64,000 bases of DNA from Planctomycetota bacterium. Its GTDB lineage: Bacteria; Planctomycetota; UBA1135; UBA2386. This document shows, in pieces, positions 30,812 through 40,625 of this stretch. The DNA is taken from NCBI GenBank assembly GCA_016235155.1, contig JACRLW010000025.1, positions 1-64,000 on the forward strand, in the 5' to 3' direction. The position numbers and the translations under genes are program-made. Positions within the stretch are counted from its first letter, which is position 1. Every line of letters begins with the position of its first letter. Below the pieces are notes generated by a model, which was not told where the DNA came from, made no database searches, and saw only the letters and a program-made list of their open reading frames with translations.

Positions 30812-30957
30812 CGGGTGCCTTCCAACCAGCCATCCGAGCGGTTTGCCGACCAGCCCCGGCTTCCCCCAGACAAGCTCGGTACGAGCTTCCCGTGTTGCAG
30901 TGTGGCGCAGTGCCGTACCCGGGCGACCTTTGGCAAAGCCGCGGAGCGGACCGAAGC

Positions 30958-33075
30958 ATGACATCAGGATCGATGAACCTCGCCGTCGCACTCAGCTTCC
31001 TGCTCGCCGCCGCCGCCAACGCGCAGGAGTCCAGCCCGACCAGACAGTCGCCTGACCCCGAGCGGATCCGCGCCGCGGCCGCCGAACTCGACCGTCTCCT
31101 CGACGAGGAACTGCGCGCTCGCGGCGTCCAGCCGAGCGAACGCATCGACGACGCGGAGTTCTGCCGGCGCGCGTGGCTCGTGATCGCGGGACGCATCCCG
31201 ACCACCGGGGAACTCGCGTCGTTCGTCGCGGACCGTTCGAAGGGCAAGCGCGACGTCCTCGTCGATCGACTCCTCGCAGCGCCGGCGCACGTCAGCCACT
31301 CGTTCAACCGCTGGGCCGACGTCCTGCGCATCCAGTCGCGCGGCATGCGCGGCACGTCGGGCGAGCCCTACGCGCACTGGCTCAAGCAGGCTCTCGCCGA
31401 CGATCGCCCGTACGACGAACTCGTGCGCGAGCTGCTGACGGCGCAAGGACCCGCGCACGCTCGCGGCAACGGCGCGACCGGTTGGTATCTGCGGGACCTG
31501 GGAATGCCGCTCGACAACCTGTCGAACGCGATGCGGACCTTTCTCGGCACGCGCATGGAGTGCGCGCAGTGCCACGACCATCCCTTCGACACCTGGACCC
31601 AGAAGCAGTTCTACGAACTCGCGGCGTTCACCGGCGGGATGCGCTACGCGGCCGAGGGCACCGGCATGGACCCGCGGCGACTCCAGACGCAGACCCGCGA
31701 ACTGCGGCAGAAGTACGGCGAGGATGCCCAGCGTGTCCTGCAGCAGTTGCGCCGCCAGGTCGCAACCGGCATCGCGGGCAGCGGCACCGGCGCCCTCGCC
31801 CTTCCCAAGGACTACAAGTACGACGACGCTCGGCCCGGGCAGGTCGTCCGGGCCAGGGTCCCCTTCGGCGAGCAGCCCCGACTCCGCGAACCGGAGCGCG
31901 TCAACGAACGGCGGCCCCTGCGCCCCGCTCGCGGCGATCGCGCCGGCGGCGCCGCCGGCCTGGCCGAGATCGACTCGCGCGCGGCATTTGCGTCCTGGGT
32001 CACCTCCGAAGCGAACCCGCGCTTCACGAAGGTGATCGTCAACCGGCTGTGGAAGGAGGCCTTCGGCCGCGCGTTGCACGAACCCGTCGACGACTTCCGG
32101 GAAGAGCAGGCGCTCGAACACACCGGGTTGTTCGCGTTCCTCGAGCGCACGATGCGGGAGTTCCGCTACGACCTGCGCGCGTTCGAGGCGGTGCTGTTCA
32201 AGAGCGCCCTGTTCGAGCGTCGGGCCGTCGTCGCCGAGGCCGAGTCGGAAGCGTCGTTCGCGTTCGCAGGCCCTGCCCTGCGCCGACTCACGGCCGAGCA
32301 ACTCTGGGACTCGGTGCTCACCCTCGGCATCGGCGATCCCGACGCCACGCTCGCGGCGCCGGGCGCCAAGGCCGAGCCGGTCTACCGCGAGTACGACTCG
32401 CTCCTCGCCAAGGCCAGCGACGACCTCGACGCGCTCGTCCAGCGGGAACGCCTGCGAACGACCGATCCCGCGGAGTACCGCAGGCTGCGCGCACAGGACA
32501 TGGCCGCGATGACGACCGATGCCCCGATGGGTGTCGGTGAGAACCGGCGCGACGGTGAAGACCTGCGAGCCAAAGGACAGGAACTCGCGCGCCAGTTGAA
32601 GGCGGCGCGCGAAGCCCGCGATCGCGCGAAGATCGAGGCGCTCGGGAAGGAGATCGCCGCGCTTCGCGACCGCACGACCCGCGACGCCCAGGCGCGCAAC
32701 CGCGATCTCGTGCGCGCGTCGGAACTGGCGCAGCCGACGCGTCCCGGACACTTCCTTCGCGAGTTCGGACAGAGCGACCGCGAGCAGATCGACGCGTCGA
32801 GCAGCGAGGCCAACGTGCCGCAGGCCTTGCGCCTGATGAACGGCGTGGTCGACGACCAGTTGCTCGCGAAGGGCTCGCTCTTGGTCCGCACGCTCGAGAA
32901 TGCCGCCGATTCGAACGACCGGATCCGTGCCGCGTACCGCGCCGTCCTCTCGCGGGAACCGCGCCGCGACGAACTCGCGCTGTGGCGGAAGGACATCGAC
33001 GTCGATCCCAGCACCGGCGCGCGCGATCTGGTGTGGACCCTCGTGAATTGCCAGGAGTTCCGCTTCGTCCCATGA
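30958..33075 (+). CDS. DUF1549/DUF1553 domain planctomycete protein
   Basis: CRRAWLVIAGRIPT, NRWADVLRIQS, MECAQCHDHPFDTWTQKQFYELAAFTGG, FTKVIVNRLWKEAFGRAL. Confidence 0.9.
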   Translation: MTSGSMNLAVALSFLLAAAANAQESSPTRQSPDPERIRAAAAELDRLLDEELRARGVQPSERIDDAEFCRRAWLVIAGRIPTTGELASFVADRSKGKRDVLVDRLLAAPAHVSHSFNRWADVLRIQSRGMRGTSGEPYAHWLKQALADDRPYDELVRELLTAQGPAHARGNGATGWYLRDLGMPLDNLSNAMRTFLGTRMECAQCHDHPFDTWTQKQFYELAAFTGGMRYAAEGTGMDPRRLQTQTRELRQKYGEDAQRVLQQLRRQVATGIAGSGTGALALPKDYKYDDARPGQVVRARVPFGEQPRLREPERVNERRPLRPARGDRAGGAAGLAEIDSRAAFASWVTSEANPRFTKVIVNRLWKEAFGRALHEPVDDFREEQALEHTGLFAFLERTMREFRYDLRAFEAVLFKSALFERRAVVAEAESEASFAFAGPALRRLTAEQLWDSVLTLGIGDPDATLAAPGAKAEPVYREYDSLLAKASDDLDALVQRERLRTTDPAEYRRLRAQDMAAMTTDAPMGVGENRRDGEDLRAKGQELARQLKAAREARDRAKIEALGKEIAALRDRTTRDAQARNRDLVRASELAQPTRPGHFLREFGQSDREQIDASSSEANVPQALRLMNGVVDDQLLAKGSLLVRTLENAADSNDRIRAAYRAVLSREPRRDELALWRKDIDVDPSTGARDLVWTLVNCQEFRFVP

Positions 33076-34385
33076 CCCGATCCAAGGACCTCGCCTCCCA
33101 CCTCGACGAGCCGACGCGCCGCGCGTTCCTGTCCCGCATCGCCGCGGGCTGCCTCGGCGTGACGACGATGCCCTGGTTGTGCGGCGCGGCGAGCGCCGCG
33201 ACTGCCGCGGGCACGCTGCGGCGCGGCAGTGCCAGCCGCGTGATCTACCTGTTCATGAGCGGCGGGATGTCGCACCTCGACTCCTTCGACCCGAAGGCTC
33301 CGGGCAGCGACGTGATGGGACCGACCGAAGTGCTCGCGACGAACGTCGACGGCATCCGCGTCGGACAGCACTTCGCGCACCTCGCCAGGCAGATGGACAA
33401 GGTCGCGGTGCTGAACTCGCTCTGGTCGAACCAGGGCGCGCATGCGCAGGGCCGCTACTACATGCACACCGGCTACACGCTGCGCGGCACGATCCGCCAC
33501 CCGAGTCTCGGCGCGTGGACGAGCAAGCTGCTCGGCCCCGCGAACCCGACGCTCCCGGCGCACGTCTCGGTCGGCGACAACGACGTGTACGGACCCTCGG
33601 GCGGCTTCTTCGAGAGCCGCCACTTCCCGCTGCCGGTCGGCGATCCGGAGGACGGACTCCGCAATGCGCGCCTGCCGCGCACGGTGACCGAGGAGCGGTT
33701 CCACGACCGGCTCGAGAAGCTCGCGGCGATGGACCGCGCGTTTCAGGAGCGCTTCCAGGCCGAGAAAGCGGTGCACGCCTATGCCGAGGCCTACGAGCAG
33801 GCCGTCCAGTTGATGCGCAGTCGCGACTTGGCCGCGTTCGACCTCGACTCGGAGGACGCCGCCCTGCGTGACGCGTACGGCCGCAACGACTTCGGCCAGG
33901 GCGTCCTGCTCGCGCGCCGGCTCGTCGAGCACGGCGTGCGCTTCGTCGAGGTGAACAGCGGCGGCTGGGACACCCACAACGAGAACTTCGAGACGCTGGA
34001 AGACCGCATCCCGCCGGTCGACCGCGCGCTCGCGGCGCTGCTCGCCGATCTCGACGCGCGCGGCATGCTCGAGGACACGCTCGTCGTGTTGACCACCGAG
34101 TTCGGCCGCACACCCGAGATCACGCGCGATCGCAACGGCCGCAACCACCACGCGAAGGCGTTCTCGAGCCTCCTCGCGGGCGGCGGCATCCGCGGCGGCG
34201 TCGTGCACGGCCGCACCGACGAGCGTGGCGACGAGATCGTCGAGGGCAAGGTCCGCGTCACCGACTTCAACGCGACGATTGCGCACGCGCTCGGCATCCC
34301 GATCGACTTCGTCCTGCACTCGCCGTCGGGCCGTCCCTTCAAGGTCGCCGACGACGGCCAGCCGGTCCTGTCGCTGTTCGCGTGA
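33072..34385 (+). CDS. DUF1501 domain protein (Tat-exported)
   Basis: TRRAFLSRIAAGCLG Tat-like signal; VIYLFMSGGMSHLDSFDPKA; GGWDTHNENFE; LTTEFGRTP. Confidence 0.93.
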   Translation: MTRSKDLASHLDEPTRRAFLSRIAAGCLGVTTMPWLCGAASAATAAGTLRRGSASRVIYLFMSGGMSHLDSFDPKAPGSDVMGPTEVLATNVDGIRVGQHFAHLARQMDKVAVLNSLWSNQGAHAQGRYYMHTGYTLRGTIRHPSLGAWTSKLLGPANPTLPAHVSVGDNDVYGPSGGFFESRHFPLPVGDPEDGLRNARLPRTVTEERFHDRLEKLAAMDRAFQERFQAEKAVHAYAEAYEQAVQLMRSRDLAAFDLDSEDAALRDAYGRNDFGQGVLLARRLVEHGVRFVEVNSGGWDTHNENFETLEDRIPPVDRALAALLADLDARGMLEDTLVVLTTEFGRTPEITRDRNGRNHHAKAFSSLLAGGGIRGGVVHGRTDERGDEIVEGKVRVTDFNATIAHALGIPIDFVLHSPSGRPFKVADDGQPVLSLFA

Positions 34386-34389
34386 ACCG

Positions 34390-35439
34390 ATGAGCGAGTC
34401 CATCACGCCGCTCCGCGCACTCACCCTGTTCGCGGTGGTCACCGTCTTCTCCCCCGCCGCACGCTCTCAGGAGCCGGTGTCGTTCCGGACCGACGTCCTG
34501 CCGATCCTCGAGGAGCGTTGCTTCGACTGCCACCAGGCCACGCGCACCGACGCACGCGGCCGCACGAAGAAGCACAAGGGCGGACTGCGCCTCGACGGCA
34601 ACGCCTGGATCCTCCGCGGCGGCGACGGTGGCGACGTCGTGGTCGCGGGCAAGCCCGACGACAGTCCCCTGCTGACGCGCGCCGAACTCGACGAGGACGA
34701 CCCCGATCACATGCCCGATCGCGGCGATCCGCTGACCGTCGCGCAGCTCGAGGTGATTCGCCGCTGGATCGCCTCGGGAGCGTCCTTCGGCGACTGGACC
34801 GGTGCCCCACTCGACGCATCCGCCGCGTCGGTCCCCGTCGCGCAGGCGGGCGCGACGGTCCCGGCCGGAGCGCGCGCGGCCCGTCTGCTCGCACTCGCGG
34901 ACGGTCTCGCGCCGCTGAGCGAGGCGGAGCGCAAGGCGTTGGGCGAGGCCGGTGCCCACGTCGAAGACCTCCTCGGCGATCGCCGGTTGTTCCGCATCGG
35001 TTTTCCCGGCCGCCAGGCGTCGATCGACGACGCCGCGCTGCGTGTGCTCGACCGGGTGAAGGAACACGTCGTCGAACTCGATCTCGCGCGAACCCCCATC
35101 GACGACTCCGCACTCGACTCGCTCGCGCGCCTGCCCCGTCTCTCGCGCCTCGACCTCTCGGACACGCGCATCTCGGCCGCGGGCCTGCGCAAGCTCACGC
35201 GTGCGGCGTCGCTCCGCACGCTCGTGCTGGTCGGGACGACCTTGCACGAGGACGCCGTCGGCGTGCTCGCCGGGATGCCGCATCTGGAGACCGTGCACCT
35301 CTGGCGCAGCGGACTCGGCGACGGCGAACTCGCCGCGCTGCGCGACGCGTCGCCGCAACTCCGCGTCGTCGGCCCACCTTCGCTGCCGCCTCCCGAAGCT
35401 CCGAGCGCGGGACGCGACGGCCCCCGCCGCCGTCGCTGA
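34390..35439 (+). CDS. planctomycete cytochrome c-type (CxxCH) plus leucine-rich-repeat protein
   Basis: FRTDVLPILEERCFDCHQ, MPDRGDPLTVAQLEVIRRWIASGA, then LRR-like LARLPRLSRLDLSDTRISAAGL. Confidence 0.88.
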   Translation: MSESITPLRALTLFAVVTVFSPAARSQEPVSFRTDVLPILEERCFDCHQATRTDARGRTKKHKGGLRLDGNAWILRGGDGGDVVVAGKPDDSPLLTRAELDEDDPDHMPDRGDPLTVAQLEVIRRWIASGASFGDWTGAPLDASAASVPVAQAGATVPAGARAARLLALADGLAPLSEAERKALGEAGAHVEDLLGDRRLFRIGFPGRQASIDDAALRVLDRVKEHVVELDLARTPIDDSALDSLARLPRLSRLDLSDTRISAAGLRKLTRAASLRTLVLVGTTLHEDAVGVLAGMPHLETVHLWRSGLGDGELAALRDASPQLRVVGPPSLPPPEAPSAGRDGPRRRR

Positions 35440-35452
35440 GGAGTCGGGCCGC

Positions 35453-36451
35453 TCAGTGCGGTCCGACGTCCATCGTGACGCTCAGCCACGCACTGAAGTC
35501 CGGAGCGATGTAACCCGACAGGTCCTCGCCAAGACCCCATTCGAGTCGCGTCCCGTCGCTCAGGCGGTGTCGCAATGCGATCCAGAGCAGCCATTGGTCG
35601 TCGGCGGCGCGCCCGAAGCCGAGACCCCGCAACGTCGACGACTCGTACTGCGTCTGCACGAGGAACGAGCACGAATCCGCGAGCGCGACCTCGGCGCCGA
35701 GATCGAACGAACTGACGTCGCCGAAGGCGAGTCCTGCCGCGCGCGCGCGATCCGGCGTGCGCGCGAAGCTGTGCGCGGCCTGTGCGGTCCACGCGATCGG
35801 ACCCGTCCGCAACTCGCAGACGACGCCGAGTGCCGCGTCGATCCCGCCGTTGCCGAAGCCGGCGTCTTCGTCCCCCGCCGGAAGTTCCACGCCGCCGCGC
35901 AATGCGACGCCGACGCGATGCTCGGCGTCGATCGACCACGGCGCGAACGTCAGCACGATCGGCACGTCGCCCAGGTGGAGACCGTTCGGCTCGACCTCGA
36001 ACACCGTGGCGCCGTCGCGCACCGCGCGGATCGCGACCGCGTCGGACGGCGCGGCGTCGCGCCCCTGATCCGGAAAGCCGAACCAGTCGTGCCAGTCGAC
36101 GACGAAGTCGTCGAGGAAGCCGCCGGACGCGTGCAACACCGGGAGTTCCGCCGCGACATCGAAGCCGCCGCCGAGTCCCACGCGCACCGCGGCGGCGGTG
36201 CGCAACAGTTCACCGTCCATGATGAACGAACCGCGGGAGTCGGAGCCGCTGAGGAAGTAGCTCGAGTACGCCGTCGACAGGTCGACTCGCGCGGTGCTCG
36301 CATCGAGCACCTCGGCGGAACGAGGCGACAGGCGTTGCACGGTGAGTTGCGCCGGATGCTGGTTGCGGACCGCGAGCGGACCGTCGAAGCGGGGGACCGA
36401 CGCGCAGGACGCACACGCGACGAGCGCGCCGACAGCCGCTCGCCGCTTCAT
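35453..36451 (-). CDS. DUF3187-like outer-membrane-type protein
   Basis: LAVRNQHPAQLTVQRLSPRSA, beta-rich, MKRRA..ACASC lipoprotein-like N-terminus. Confidence 0.65.
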   Translation of the reverse strand: MKRRAAVGALVACASCASVPRFDGPLAVRNQHPAQLTVQRLSPRSAEVLDASTARVDLSTAYSSYFLSGSDSRGSFIMDGELLRTAAAVRVGLGGGFDVAAELPVLHASGGFLDDFVVDWHDWFGFPDQGRDAAPSDAVAIRAVRDGATVFEVEPNGLHLGDVPIVLTFAPWSIDAEHRVGVALRGGVELPAGDEDAGFGNGGIDAALGVVCELRTGPIAWTAQAAHSFARTPDRARAAGLAFGDVSSFDLGAEVALADSCSFLVQTQYESSTLRGLGFGRAADDQWLLWIALRHRLSDGTRLEWGLGEDLSGYIAPDFSAWLSVTMDVGPH

Positions 36452-36566
36452 CCAAGACTGCCTCTGCGTCCGATCGCCGCGCGTCACCGGGAGCCCTTCT
36501 AGCACCGCGGTCGGTCGCGGCCAATCGCGGGCCGCACTCACGGAGATCCGTACCGACGCGCTTGCT

Positions 36567-37787
36567 ATGCTGCGCCGCTCCGTCGCGGTGCCCGCCTTGC
36601 AACACGCCTCCCCCACTGCCGCGCTCGCCGTCGTTTCGGTTGCAGCGTTCTTCCTCCCGGCCTGCTCGAGCGGCGGCAAGCAGAACGGCCTGAACGGCCA
36701 GATCAAGCTCGCGGCCAACCACTACCTGTTCGGCATGGTGGCACGGCCGAGCTTCGGCCACTTCCCGACCGTCGCGGCGGACGTGGAGACCGTCGACGGC
36801 CGCTTCTTCGTGAAGGACACCGGCCGCTACGAGCTGCGCCTCGCTTCCGGCACCCTGCTGTCCGAGAGCGAGTACGCGCTCGACCCCGACGGCACGTTCT
36901 CGATCGCGGTGCCGACCAGCACGCAAACCGTGGTCTACCGCGGCGCGTACGGGCTCGAGGGTAAGAGCGGCGACGTCGTCCTCACCGACCACATCGGTTC
37001 GGGAATCGGGCTCTACGTCGGCGCGGCGCTCGTGCAGGGCAATCCCGCCCTGCCGGCGATGGTCGGCAACTGGCATGTGTTCACGCTGCACGCGGTGCTC
37101 GCCCCCGCCGGTTCGGTACCCGACGAGGACTCGGTCGGCCTCGCCTTCGGCGGCACGCTCGCACTCGCGGCCGACGGCTCGTTCACCGGCACCGGCGTCG
37201 AGTCCGAGAACGGCAACATCTCCCTGCGCGGTGACCCGAACGACTTCCAGGCCTTCGCCGACGGTCGCTTCGCGCTCGAGATGCTCTACGACCCGCCGAC
37301 GCGACCCGACTACCAGCGCGGCTTCGTCGCGGGTGGCACGACCCGCTTCGTCGCGGGCGTCGACGAGGACAGCGGCGGCACCGACGGCGCGGCCGGCACG
37401 ATCCTCCTGATGCGGCACCGCACGGCGGCATATGCGGCCGCCGATCTCGCCGGCAAGTACCGACTGGGCATGCAGACCCTGTTCATCCGCTCCGACGCCT
37501 CGGGTTCCGACGCGGCGCTCGGTGAACTCGAGCTGACGGCGACCGGCGACTTCCGCATCGACGCGACCAACAACCAGGGCCAGGACTTCTCCTACACCGG
37601 GACCTGGGTCGCCGCCGCGGACGGCACCTTGACCTTCACCGTGTCGGGCACCAACGAGACCTGGCGCGGCGCGTTCGACGACGGCTACGACACCGTGGTC
37701 TTCGTCGACCCATTCAAGGAAGTCCGCGCCAACCTCCAGAAGGAACTGAACCTCGGCGTCGCCCTGCGGCCCAAGCCCGTGCCCTGA
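36567..37787 (+). CDS. hypothetical lipoprotein, beta-rich repeats
   Basis: Lipobox-like AAFFLPACSSGG; beta-rich body. Confidence 0.65.
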   Translation: MLRRSVAVPALQHASPTAALAVVSVAAFFLPACSSGGKQNGLNGQIKLAANHYLFGMVARPSFGHFPTVAADVETVDGRFFVKDTGRYELRLASGTLLSESEYALDPDGTFSIAVPTSTQTVVYRGAYGLEGKSGDVVLTDHIGSGIGLYVGAALVQGNPALPAMVGNWHVFTLHAVLAPAGSVPDEDSVGLAFGGTLALAADGSFTGTGVESENGNISLRGDPNDFQAFADGRFALEMLYDPPTRPDYQRGFVAGGTTRFVAGVDEDSGGTDGAAGTILLMRHRTAAYAAADLAGKYRLGMQTLFIRSDASGSDAALGELELTATGDFRIDATNNQGQDFSYTGTWVAAADGTLTFTVSGTNETWRGAFDDGYDTVVFVDPFKEVRANLQKELNLGVALRPKPVP

Positions 37788-37796
37788 GGAACCGCG

Positions 37797-38702
37797 ATGA
37801 GCCTCGAGACGCTCGACGACGTCGTCCTGACCACCGACCTGCCGTTCTGCAGGAAGCTCGGCGCCGGCAAGGTCCGCGACCTCTACGAACTCGGCGGCGA
37901 TCTCCTGCTGGTCGCCACCGACCGCGTCTCCGCCTTCGACGTCGTGATGCGCGAGGGCATCCCGGGCAAAGGGCGCGTGCTCACCGCCGTCTCGGCCTTC
38001 TGGTTCCGCAAGCTCGCGGACGTCGCGCCGAACCATCTGATCTCGACCGACGTCGACGCGTGGCTCGACGTGCCCGCCGCGCACCGTGCCGTGCTGCGCG
38101 GCCGCACCATGCGTTGCCGCCGCGTGCAGCCCTTGCCGGTCGAGTGGGTCGTGCGCGGCCATCTCGCCGGCTCCGGCTGGACCGACTACCAGAAGTGCGG
38201 GGTCGTCTCCGGCGTCGCCCTGCCCGCCGGCCTGCTCCACGCGAGCCGCATCGAGCCGCCGGTCCTCACGCCGTCGACCAAGGCGGAGTCGGGCCACGAC
38301 CAACCGATCTCGTTCGCGCGCGCGGCGGATCTCGTCGGTCGCCGCGTCGCCGAGACCGCGCGCGACGCCGCGCTCGCGCTGTACGACCGGGGTCGCAGTT
38401 TCGCGGCGACGCGCGGCATCGTGATCGCCGACACCAAGTTCGAGTTCGGAGTCGATGGCGACCGTGTGGTCCTCATCGACGAGTGCCTCACCCCGGATTC
38501 CTCCCGCTTCTGGCCGGCGGACGAGGTCGTCCCCGGCGGCAAGCCGACGAGCTACGACAAACAGGTGCTCCGCGACTGGCTCACCGCGAGCGGTTGGAAC
38601 AAGGAGCCGCCGCCGCCCGCTCTGCCGCGCGAAGTCGTCGAGCGCACGGCCCGCACCTATCGCGAACTCGCCGAGCGCCTGACCGGCACGAAGGGTGCCT
38701 GA
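37797..38702 (+). CDS. purC: phosphoribosylaminoimidazole-succinocarboxamide synthase
   Basis: GAGKVRDLYELGGDLLLVATDRVSAFDVVM; VEWVVRGHLAGSGW; KFEFGVDGDRVVLIDECLTPDSSRFWP. Confidence 0.96.
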   Translation: MSLETLDDVVLTTDLPFCRKLGAGKVRDLYELGGDLLLVATDRVSAFDVVMREGIPGKGRVLTAVSAFWFRKLADVAPNHLISTDVDAWLDVPAAHRAVLRGRTMRCRRVQPLPVEWVVRGHLAGSGWTDYQKCGVVSGVALPAGLLHASRIEPPVLTPSTKAESGHDQPISFARAADLVGRRVAETARDAALALYDRGRSFAATRGIVIADTKFEFGVDGDRVVLIDECLTPDSSRFWPADEVVPGGKPTSYDKQVLRDWLTASGWNKEPPPPALPREVVERTARTYRELAERLTGTKGA

Positions 38703-38706
38703 CGCC

Positions 38707-39210
38707 ATGCAGAAGCCCATCGCCTTCCTCCTCGGTTCCGACTCCGATCTGCCGCAACTCGAGGGCGCGTTCGACGCGCTGCGTCAGCTCGAGGTCGGCT
38801 TCCACGTCCGCGTGTTGTCCGCGCACCGCTCACCCGACGAAGCCTGCGCGTTCGCGCGTGATGCGGCGAAGAACGGCGTGAAGGTCCTGATCGGAGTCGC
38901 AGGCATGGCGGCGCACCTCGCCGGGACGCTCGCCGCGCACACGACCTTGCCCGTGCTCGGCGTTCCCGCCGAAGCCGGCCCCCTCCGCGGCGCGGACGCC
39001 CTGCTCTCGACCGTGATGATGCCGCCCGGCATCCCGGTCGGAACGCTCGGGATCGGCTCCGCCGGTGCACGCAATGCGGCGTTGCTCGCCGCGCGGATCG
39101 TCGCGCTGGGCGACGAGAAGCTCGCCGAACGCCTGCGCGCGGCACGCGAGTCCGACCGCAAGAAGACGCTCGAGAAGGACAACAAGGTCCGCCAGCAGTT
39201 CGACTGCTGA
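38707..39210 (+). CDS. purE: N5-carboxyaminoimidazole ribonucleotide mutase
   Basis: GSDSDLPQ, VLSAHRSPDEA, IGVAGMAAHLAGTLAAHTTLPVLGVP. Confidence 0.95.
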   Translation: MQKPIAFLLGSDSDLPQLEGAFDALRQLEVGFHVRVLSAHRSPDEACAFARDAAKNGVKVLIGVAGMAAHLAGTLAAHTTLPVLGVPAEAGPLRGADALLSTVMMPPGIPVGTLGIGSAGARNAALLAARIVALGDEKLAERLRAARESDRKKTLEKDNKVRQQFDC

Positions 39211-39219
39211 TCGGCGAGG

Positions 39220-40416
39220 ATGCCGATGCAGCCCGCGATCCGTTGGGTCGGCGACGAGGACGGCCGGCTCGAGGTCCTCGACCAGACCTTGCTCCCCGAC
39301 GTCGAGCGCGTGCTCCGCATCGACGACGAAGACGCGGCGATCGATGCCATCTCCCGACTCGCGGTCCGCGGTGCTCCGGCCCTCGGAGTCGTCGCCGCGT
39401 TCGCGACGGTGCTCGGCGTGCGCGCGCGACGCCCGTCCGACGCGACGTCCTTCACGGCGGCGCTCGCCGCATCGTGTGAGCGCCTCGCCGCGTCGCGACC
39501 CACCGCGGTCAACCTCGCCGCGGCGCTCGCGCGCGTTCGCGACGCGGCCGCGCGCGAACCGACGCTCGCCGCGCTCCTGCGCGTCGCGCGATCGCTCGCC
39601 GACGACGACGCGCGGTGCTGCGCGGCGCTCGCGCAACACGGCGTCGGGCTCGTGCGCGACGGCGCCACGGTGCTCACCCACTGCAACACCGGCCGCCTCG
39701 CGACCGCCGGCGACGGCACCGCGCTCGGCTTGCTGCTCGAAGCCCATCGCCGCGGCGTCCGCTTCGCCGTCCTCGCCGGCGAGACCCGCCCGCTGCTGCA
39801 GGGCAGTCGACTCACGGCGCTGGAATTGTCCAAGGCCGGGATCGCGGTCGAACTGATCGTCGACTCCGCCGCCGCGGGGATCATCGCCCGCGGCGGGATC
39901 GACCTCGTCCTGTGCGGCGCGGACCGGATCGCGCGCAACGGAGACGTCGCCAACAAGGTGGGCACCTATGGGCTGGCCCTCGCTGCCGCGACCCACGACA
40001 TCCCGTTCTGGATCGTCGCGCCGACCGGCACCTTCGACCTCGCGACCCCGTCGGGTGACGGGATTCCCATCGAGGAGCGCGACCCGCGCGAGGTCCTCGA
40101 GTTCGCCGGGCGTCGCGTGGCGGCACGAGGCGTCTCCGCACGCAACCCGGCCTTCGACGTGACGCCCGCCCGTCTGCTGACCGGGATCGTGACCGAGCAC
40201 GGCCGGATCAGCCCGGTCGATCGGGACAGCGTCGAGGCGCACTTCCAGTCGCGGGCACCTCTGATCCGATCCGGGCTCCATGAGTCCCGGGGGCAGTCAG
40301 ACAAAGACGGCGCACAAGCAAGCGGCGGCGCGCAAGCCGACCGCACGCGCGCGCAAGACGGCGGACAAGCCGGCCCCTCGAAGCGCTCGACGCACGACGC
40401 CTCGCACGGAACGTGA
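39220..40416 (+). CDS. mtnA: S-methyl-5-thioribose-1-phosphate isomerase (extended C-terminal tail)
   Basis: IRWVGDEDGRLEVLDQTLLPDV, AVRGAPALGVVAAFA, THCNTGRLATAGDGTALG, LCGADRIARNGDVANKVGTYGLA. Confidence 0.93.
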   Translation: MPMQPAIRWVGDEDGRLEVLDQTLLPDVERVLRIDDEDAAIDAISRLAVRGAPALGVVAAFATVLGVRARRPSDATSFTAALAASCERLAASRPTAVNLAAALARVRDAAAREPTLAALLRVARSLADDDARCCAALAQHGVGLVRDGATVLTHCNTGRLATAGDGTALGLLLEAHRRGVRFAVLAGETRPLLQGSRLTALELSKAGIAVELIVDSAAAGIIARGGIDLVLCGADRIARNGDVANKVGTYGLALAAATHDIPFWIVAPTGTFDLATPSGDGIPIEERDPREVLEFAGRRVAARGVSARNPAFDVTPARLLTGIVTEHGRISPVDRDSVEAHFQSRAPLIRSGLHESRGQSDKDGAQASGGAQADRTRAQDGGQAGPSKRSTHDASHGT

Positions 40417-40609
40417 CGAGTTGCAGAAGGAACGGAACGGCGACGTCGCCGGGCCCGCGCGTTCCGCGCCGATGGAGCAGGAGATCGGTCCCGACGAACT
40501 CGAGTTCATCGCGGCCCTCGACCTCTTCAAGAAGCAGAACGGCCGGCCGTTCCCCTCGTGGAGCGAAGTGCTCTTCGTGCTGCGCGGTCTCGGCTACCGC
40601 AAGGCCTGA
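40280..40609 (+). CDS. small conserved protein; N-terminus overlaps the mtnA 3' end (alternative start 40471)
   Basis: ELEFIAALDLFKKQNGRPFPSWSEVLFVLRGLGYRKA looks like a compact conserved domain; basic low-complexity N-terminus. Confidence 0.65.
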   Translation: MSPGGSQTKTAHKQAAARKPTARARKTADKPAPRSARRTTPRTERDELQKERNGDVAGPARSAPMEQEIGPDELEFIAALDLFKKQNGRPFPSWSEVLFVLRGLGYRKA

Positions 40610-40625
40610 CCGCAAGACCTGAACG

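Noticed and set aside
36210-38720. 836-aa minus-strand ORF opposite the lipoprotein and purC
   Set aside because: Antisense to confident purC; repetitive acidic/Arg composition.
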